64,000 bases of DNA from Cryptomeria japonica (taxonomy: Eukaryota; Streptophyta; Pinopsida; Cupressales; Cupressaceae). The notes beneath the pieces are model-generated. The model searched no databases. It was not told where the DNA came from and worked only from the letters and a program-made list of their open reading frames with translations. The translations under genes were made by a program, and so were the position numbers. Position 1 is the stretch's first letter, and every line of letters starts with the position of its first letter. Shown here piece after piece: positions 59,599 to 64,000 of this stretch. Location: assembly GCF_030272615.1 (NCBI RefSeq), contig NC_081410.1, positions 288,113,957-288,177,956 of the forward strand, read 5' to 3'.

Positions 59599-62249
59599 TG
59601 TTGGGTGAATATTTTGTCACTAGCATACCAATGATAAAATATATGATTAACACACATCTATGTTAAGAAGTTAATCTCTCCTCTCATCAAGGGGAGGTTC
59701 CCTTTGAAATTTCTTCTCTAATTGATAAGAAATCAAAATCTATGAGTTGGTATTGGGCATGTAACTCTCTTTTTTCAGATTCTATGTTTTTTCCCTCTAC
59801 CTTGTTACAATTCCTTTATTTCTTTAGATACTTAAAGAAAAGAACAATGAATCTAATAAACTATACTAAACTTACTATCAAGTAGCACAAAGTCTCCCTT
59901 GAATGTAATACTAACTCAAACTGATTATTACAAATAATTAGAAACTTAACTCGTAGCTCAAAGTCTTCAAGTATGAATTCCTAATCCTTTAAACTACAAG
60001 TAACTGCAGTAATATACCACTAATTACTCAATTTATCAAAAGATTTCCCAAATATGCTAGAAGCACACGGTCTACTTGCACGATTCAAGAGCTCTTTAAC
60101 TCACATAACAATATCTCCAATATCAAAGAAGTAAAGAACATATATAAGTAATGGACATAAGAACATTAACTCATATAACAATTTTATTAACACAACACAA
60201 AGTTTGAGATCAAACAAAATTGCTTTCTTTATTTGCTTGATAGAATCTTCACAACAAAATCTCAAAGTCTTAGTTGAGGTAAAAATTCTGCAGAGTTTTG
60301 CTTAGCATGAAAAAGATAAATATTTACAAATGAGGTTCTCCTTAAATAGGAAAAGAATGGAGAAAAATGTGGGCATAGTTGACTAATTTAACTGCACAAT
60401 CCCACTTTACTATAACTATAGCATAAGGAAAATGTGCAGCTGGAGGAAAACTAACAGCATCTAATGACGCAACTGCATAAAAAGAAAAAGCTAAAAGGGG
60501 ACACTTTATTCATCTTTCTCCTCCTCGTTTGATTTTTTGAAATCTTCAAACTTAGCCAGGATGGCTTTCATCTCTGCTTCATCCAGCATTGGAGTAGAAC
60601 TTGTGATCACTCGAATGCGGGAAATTGCATTTTCAATCTTTACCTATTTCTTTTTCCCATCCTTCAGCATGGATGTAAGGACTTCAAAACTGACCTGGAT
60701 CTCCAATAGCTTATGAAATGTATCAAGTGAGAAATCCTATCCCATGCAGTGATCTATTAAGGTAGGGAATTCATGTGTGATAGCTTCACCAGTAATGAGA
60801 TTTTGATTACCATCATATAAATAACAAGGAAGATCAGCAACTTTGGCAAAAATGAGATCAATCTCGTCATCACCTTCTTTCTTGTCTCGGTCTAGCTCTG
60901 CAATCATCAACCTTATTGTCTCTTTCTTATGAGACAATAATGACAAAATATGGATATACTTTTCCCTTGTAGGAATTACTTTATTTTCAACAAGGACATC
61001 TATTCTGAAGTCCTCCATTTTGCTCCAAAAGGTAGTACTTTTCTCGACTTCCTCAATCTCCTGCGATAATGAAGTTTTGAGTCCTTGCATTTGACTTTGC
61101 ATTACTTCAAAATCCACCAATAGTCCAACTGTTGAACTTAGAAGATGAGAACCTTCTGACCTTAGCCATGAAATCCACTCATCCATCATTCAACCTTTGG
61201 CTCCTACATGTTCAATCTTATTTAGAGCTTCCTTGTCCATTGAGGATCTTATGGGCTCAATTTCTTGAGAAGATTGTGTGACCTTTAGAAGAACATTGGT
61301 TAGTTGTTCACATTTCTGCTTCAATTCATTCTTCTCATCCCTTTCCTGATCAAATATTCTTAACAAAGAGTCAAAAGCTGTCTGAGAATCCAATTTAACA
61401 CTCTCATGTGTTTCCACCCTGAGCACTATGGTTTGCATGGTGTAATCCTCAGGTCATATGGTGTCTTTATCTTTATCTGATGATGGAACCATGACCTCAA
61501 CATACTTTCTCTTAGAAGTTGGGTCTACTAACACCCGAGATATGGTCTTTGGCTTCTTTGTTCCCTTAGGCTTCGGAGGAACCAACTGCTCAAAATCAAA
61601 CTCATCTAGAGAAATTACATGGTTTTTCCTCTTAGGGGCCACTACTTCCATCCGAGGTGGTAATTTTGGATTAGCCGATGGACTAGTAGCTCCTTGCTGA
61701 TTTTCAGTTAAGATTTTAGGAGCAAGCTGATTGGAGCTCGAAGCAGTTATGAGTGTTGTCAATGGCACCAATGTTGAAGCATCTTGTGGGACAATTGTCA
61801 ATGTGGTGATATTTGTTGTTGCTAACACCTCTTTAGTTACAAATGGGAGAGTTGAAGGCATCATGGATGCAACTTCAGTACTTACCAATGGTGGAATTTC
61901 TGTCGTGACTGTAGTAACAGGTAACTCCACTGTAGACTATTCTACAAATACCTCTTCCAAGGCTTCATTAAAATTCATCATCATAGATTCAATGGTAGAT
62001 GAAGGAATATCATCCAAATTGGAGAAATTGGTTAATGTGAAAAAAAGTTGAGCAGCCTCTAACTTTGCCATGCCCATGCCTAGTCCCCATCTTGAAACTC
62101 CTCATCCTCTTGATCAAAGTCAGAATCAATAGAGTGGATGATCACCTCTAATTGAGTTATTACCTATGAAGTGGTTGGGGCATCGAATCCACCTGGATGT
62201 GATGTTTCTTCAATCTGTGCTTCCTCTTGTTGAGGAATTTAACCCAACA
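59599..62249 (-). repeat. Tat B 5' LTR (2,651 bp, probably internally deleted)
   Basis: The plus strand starts TGTTGGGTGAATATT and ends TTTAACCCAACA. Up to 62240 it matches 35730-38381; only the last nine bases form the outer terminus. Since the partner copy continues for kilobases with ORF and palindromes, the 5' copy has probably lost an internal piece. The alternative is that the LTR is really 2.65 kb and the 3' copy starts near 38381, where the minus strand has the purine-rich GAAAAAGAGAAGGGGAC followed by TG. Confidence 0.7.
60506..62240 (-). pseudogene. Copy of the C-terminal half of the Tat B accessory ORF inside the 5' LTR
   Basis: Blocks 61454-61930, 61190-61438 and 60737-61189 are in one frame, broken by TGA (61454), TGA (61190) and TAG (60737), and end at TAA 60506-60508. 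The protein is the same as in 36645-38381 but less frameshifted. It has a Ser/Thr-rich part, a basic APKRK cluster, and a coiled coil with EKSTTFWSKMEDFRIDVLVE and LPCYLYDGNQNLITGE. It lacks the N-terminal half and any start signal. Confidence 0.7.
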
Positions 62250-62254
62250 ATATG

Positions 62255-64000
62255 CTCCCTAATTAAACCCCTTAAACTTTCATGATTATATTCATTTGAT
62301 GATGACTATACTATGACTTATTCTTCAATTGTATAAGATCATTTTGATCACCTTTATGTACTATGCACACTCCACTATGTTGGGTTACATGTTGCTATGA
62401 ACCATGCTATGGTTCACTTTGAAAGACTTGTAGTTTTGTTACTTCCACTATATCTTTCAATTGCAAGTCTGTTTGTGCATACTTATGATTGTTCTAAAAT
62501 TACTATCAAGATTATACAAGGTTTTTCATGTCACATACCAATTACTTTTTAATCGCCACATAAAAAACCTCTACTAATCTTAAGACTAGAAATATAGACC
62601 TTAGTTAATTCAAATAAGTAAGAAACTAAATCAACATCATCCAGTATGGTTGCCTTCAAACTTTCTTGGTTGTTTTTTCATGCTATCTCCTAATGGTAGT
62701 CTCCTCAACTTCCCATTCTTACCTTACCACCTCACAAGTCTGTGACTATAATCTTGAATGATATGTTTGTTCATGGCTATTTCTTTCCTCTTGCATCCAT
62801 TGTGATTGTCATTCCTTCTTTTGTTCACTATGCACCATCTTTTTTTTGTTGTTTTTGTTGTACTATCATTTTCTCATTGTCTTAAATATCATTTCCATCT
62901 ACCACTAGATTTGTTTCTCTTCACATGGTATACTTCTATCCTCTTTGAAGCTCTTTTGATAAGTATCATTTGCATTCTTTTCTTCTCCCTTATCACTGTA
63001 CCATGACAATATTCTATCTATTATCGTTTCACTTGATGTTCATGCATTCACAATAGTATCATTTATCTCTTTATAAACCTCTATCTTCTATGGCATTATC
63101 GTATCCATAGGCTAACCTTTCTCGACCTTTATGCTTGTCAATAGTTTCACTAGGATACAAAGGTAGAACATTGCCCTTTTGTTGTCCTTTGTTAATGTTT
63201 TGTATGGAAATGAGGTTCACAAGTTTAGCTATGTAAACAAGGAATCAAACCTATGTCACACACTTTACATTTAAAGTAGAATCAATCCAATAGATTTTAT
63301 CTCAATATTACTAGGAAGAGGGTTGAATGCAAATTGAATTCTATTCCTTTTGATTGAGTTGAAAATGATTAATTGAAAGAATGCAAATTTCATAAAGTAC
63401 TAAGCTAGAAGGTACATTCATGAAAATTAGAAACTTGAACAAATTATGTTATCTGATACTAAAATAAAAACTTCATCATAGGTATGGAAATGGATAAAAA
63501 TTACAAATGTGAACCTGTGTTTGAAATTTGAAGCTAATTTCACTAGATAGGGTCACCCAAAGAACCTTGGTCTCCTGACTACTATACACCAACTTAGATG
63601 ATAGTTTCTTGAGACTCAAAATCAGTTTCCTATGAAACGTGGAAAGGTTTTTTAGGGATAGGGTTGTCAAGAACCCTGGTCTAGACAATGGTGCCTTTAG
63701 AACCTTGGTCTAGGGTGTCCCTATCTTGGCTTGGTGTACTACTCTGTCTCTATCTACTGAATGTCTCCTCATCTTTTTTCCTACGCTAAAAAACTATAAT
63801 TGCACACAAGAGGATAAAATGGTGTTTGGGTGGTTTATAGGGATTTTCCTAGTTCAAACCCCAGGTTTGGAATTAACCATTGAATTGAAATGATTAACTA
63901 AATTATTACACCTTCAATTGACAAACCAATATCCTTAGGATAATTCATCCATGTGTTAATATAAGAACTTGACAAATCACATAATATCCATCATGAAATC
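62255..64000. other. Flanking non-coding DNA
   Basis: This should continue the sequence cut at 35729. I see no gene, LTR edge, PBS or tandem array. Words such as AACCTTGGTCT and AACCCTGGTCTAG recur around 63560-63710. The plus-strand frame at 62806-63006 is hydrophobic, starts within AT-rich DNA and lacks any recognisable feature; I do not call it a gene. Confidence 0.4.

Larger units (their letters stand above)
35730..62249 (-). mobile_element. Tat-like Ty3/gypsy retrotransposon with LTR-associated ORF (Tat B)
   Basis: Outer ends are TGTTGGGT (35730) and ACCCAACA (62249), an 8-bp inverted terminal match. They are flanked by GTATG (35725-35729) and ATATG (62250-62254), a target duplication with one transition. 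In minus orientation the order is 5' LTR, PBS, gag, protease plus aRH, RT-RH, integrase, palindrome array, long ORF, 3' LTR end. Two later insertions (chromovirus D and solo LTR E) account for about 11.8 kb, leaving about 14.7 kb. The internal start of the 3' LTR is unresolved: the two copies share only 2.65 kb, but the layout of the 1460-6434 unit suggests the full LTR includes the ORF and the palindromes. Confidence 0.75.

Overview
The window is a pile of nested, decayed transposable elements. I found no intact gene, no cellular host gene, no tRNA or rRNA gene and no CRISPR array. It fits a large-genome seed plant: Ty1/copia elements primed by initiator-tRNA-Met (TGGTATCAGAGC), a chromodomain-bearing Ty3/gypsy chromovirus, Tat-like gypsy elements with a second RNase H, and the RNase H-bearing 3' end of a plant LINE. 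A gymnosperm such as a conifer is my guess from the style of these families, not something the sequence proves.

Layout. (1) 1-9246: a plus-strand copia (A; RNase H tail, 3' LTR) sits in the gag gene of a minus-strand copia of the same family (B; gag, PBS, 5' LTR). A 4,975-bp TG...CA unit with a 5-bp target duplication (CCCAC) split the A LTR. It carries one long decayed ORF and looks like a solo LTR that contains a gene. (2) 9247-24531: a minus-strand Tat-like element (Tat A: IN, second RNase H, RT-RH, PR, gag, long leader, PBS, 5' LTR), with a 5'-truncated LINE in its LTR. (3) 24532-35729: older LTR sequence holding copia C (26123-35047, TSD AGTCT), which itself contains a 2.15-kb TRIM/SMART-like non-autonomous element. 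(4) 35730-62249: a second Tat-like element (Tat B; TSD GTATG/ATATG, termini TGTTGGGT...ACCCAACA). It is split by a complete chromovirus (D, 40533-48453) and by a 3.84-kb solo LTR (E, 50298-54140, TSD AGCCT) inside its integrase. (5) 62255-64000: flanking DNA with nothing recognisable.

The most interesting structure is shared by the 4,975-bp unit and Tat B. Both carry, within or overlapping a giant LTR, a long ORF of about 1,050-1,190 codons on the element's coding strand. It belongs to a family I do not recognise, ends about 915-920 bp before the LTR end, and is preceded by a dense array of one short palindromic motif. In Tat B the motif is GGACTTTAAAGTCC, at least 17 times, with flanking arms that differ between copies yet usually stay self-complementary. 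In the other unit it is TTTCGATGAAA.

All the coding regions have decayed in a similar way: mostly long frames broken by TAG, TGA and TAA codons one C-to-T or G-to-A step from sense codons, plus catalytic losses of the same kind (Asp to Asn in proteases, Glu to Lys in integrases and an RNase H). This is what methylated, silenced retroelements are expected to show. All translations, alignments and repeat boundaries were made by eye.
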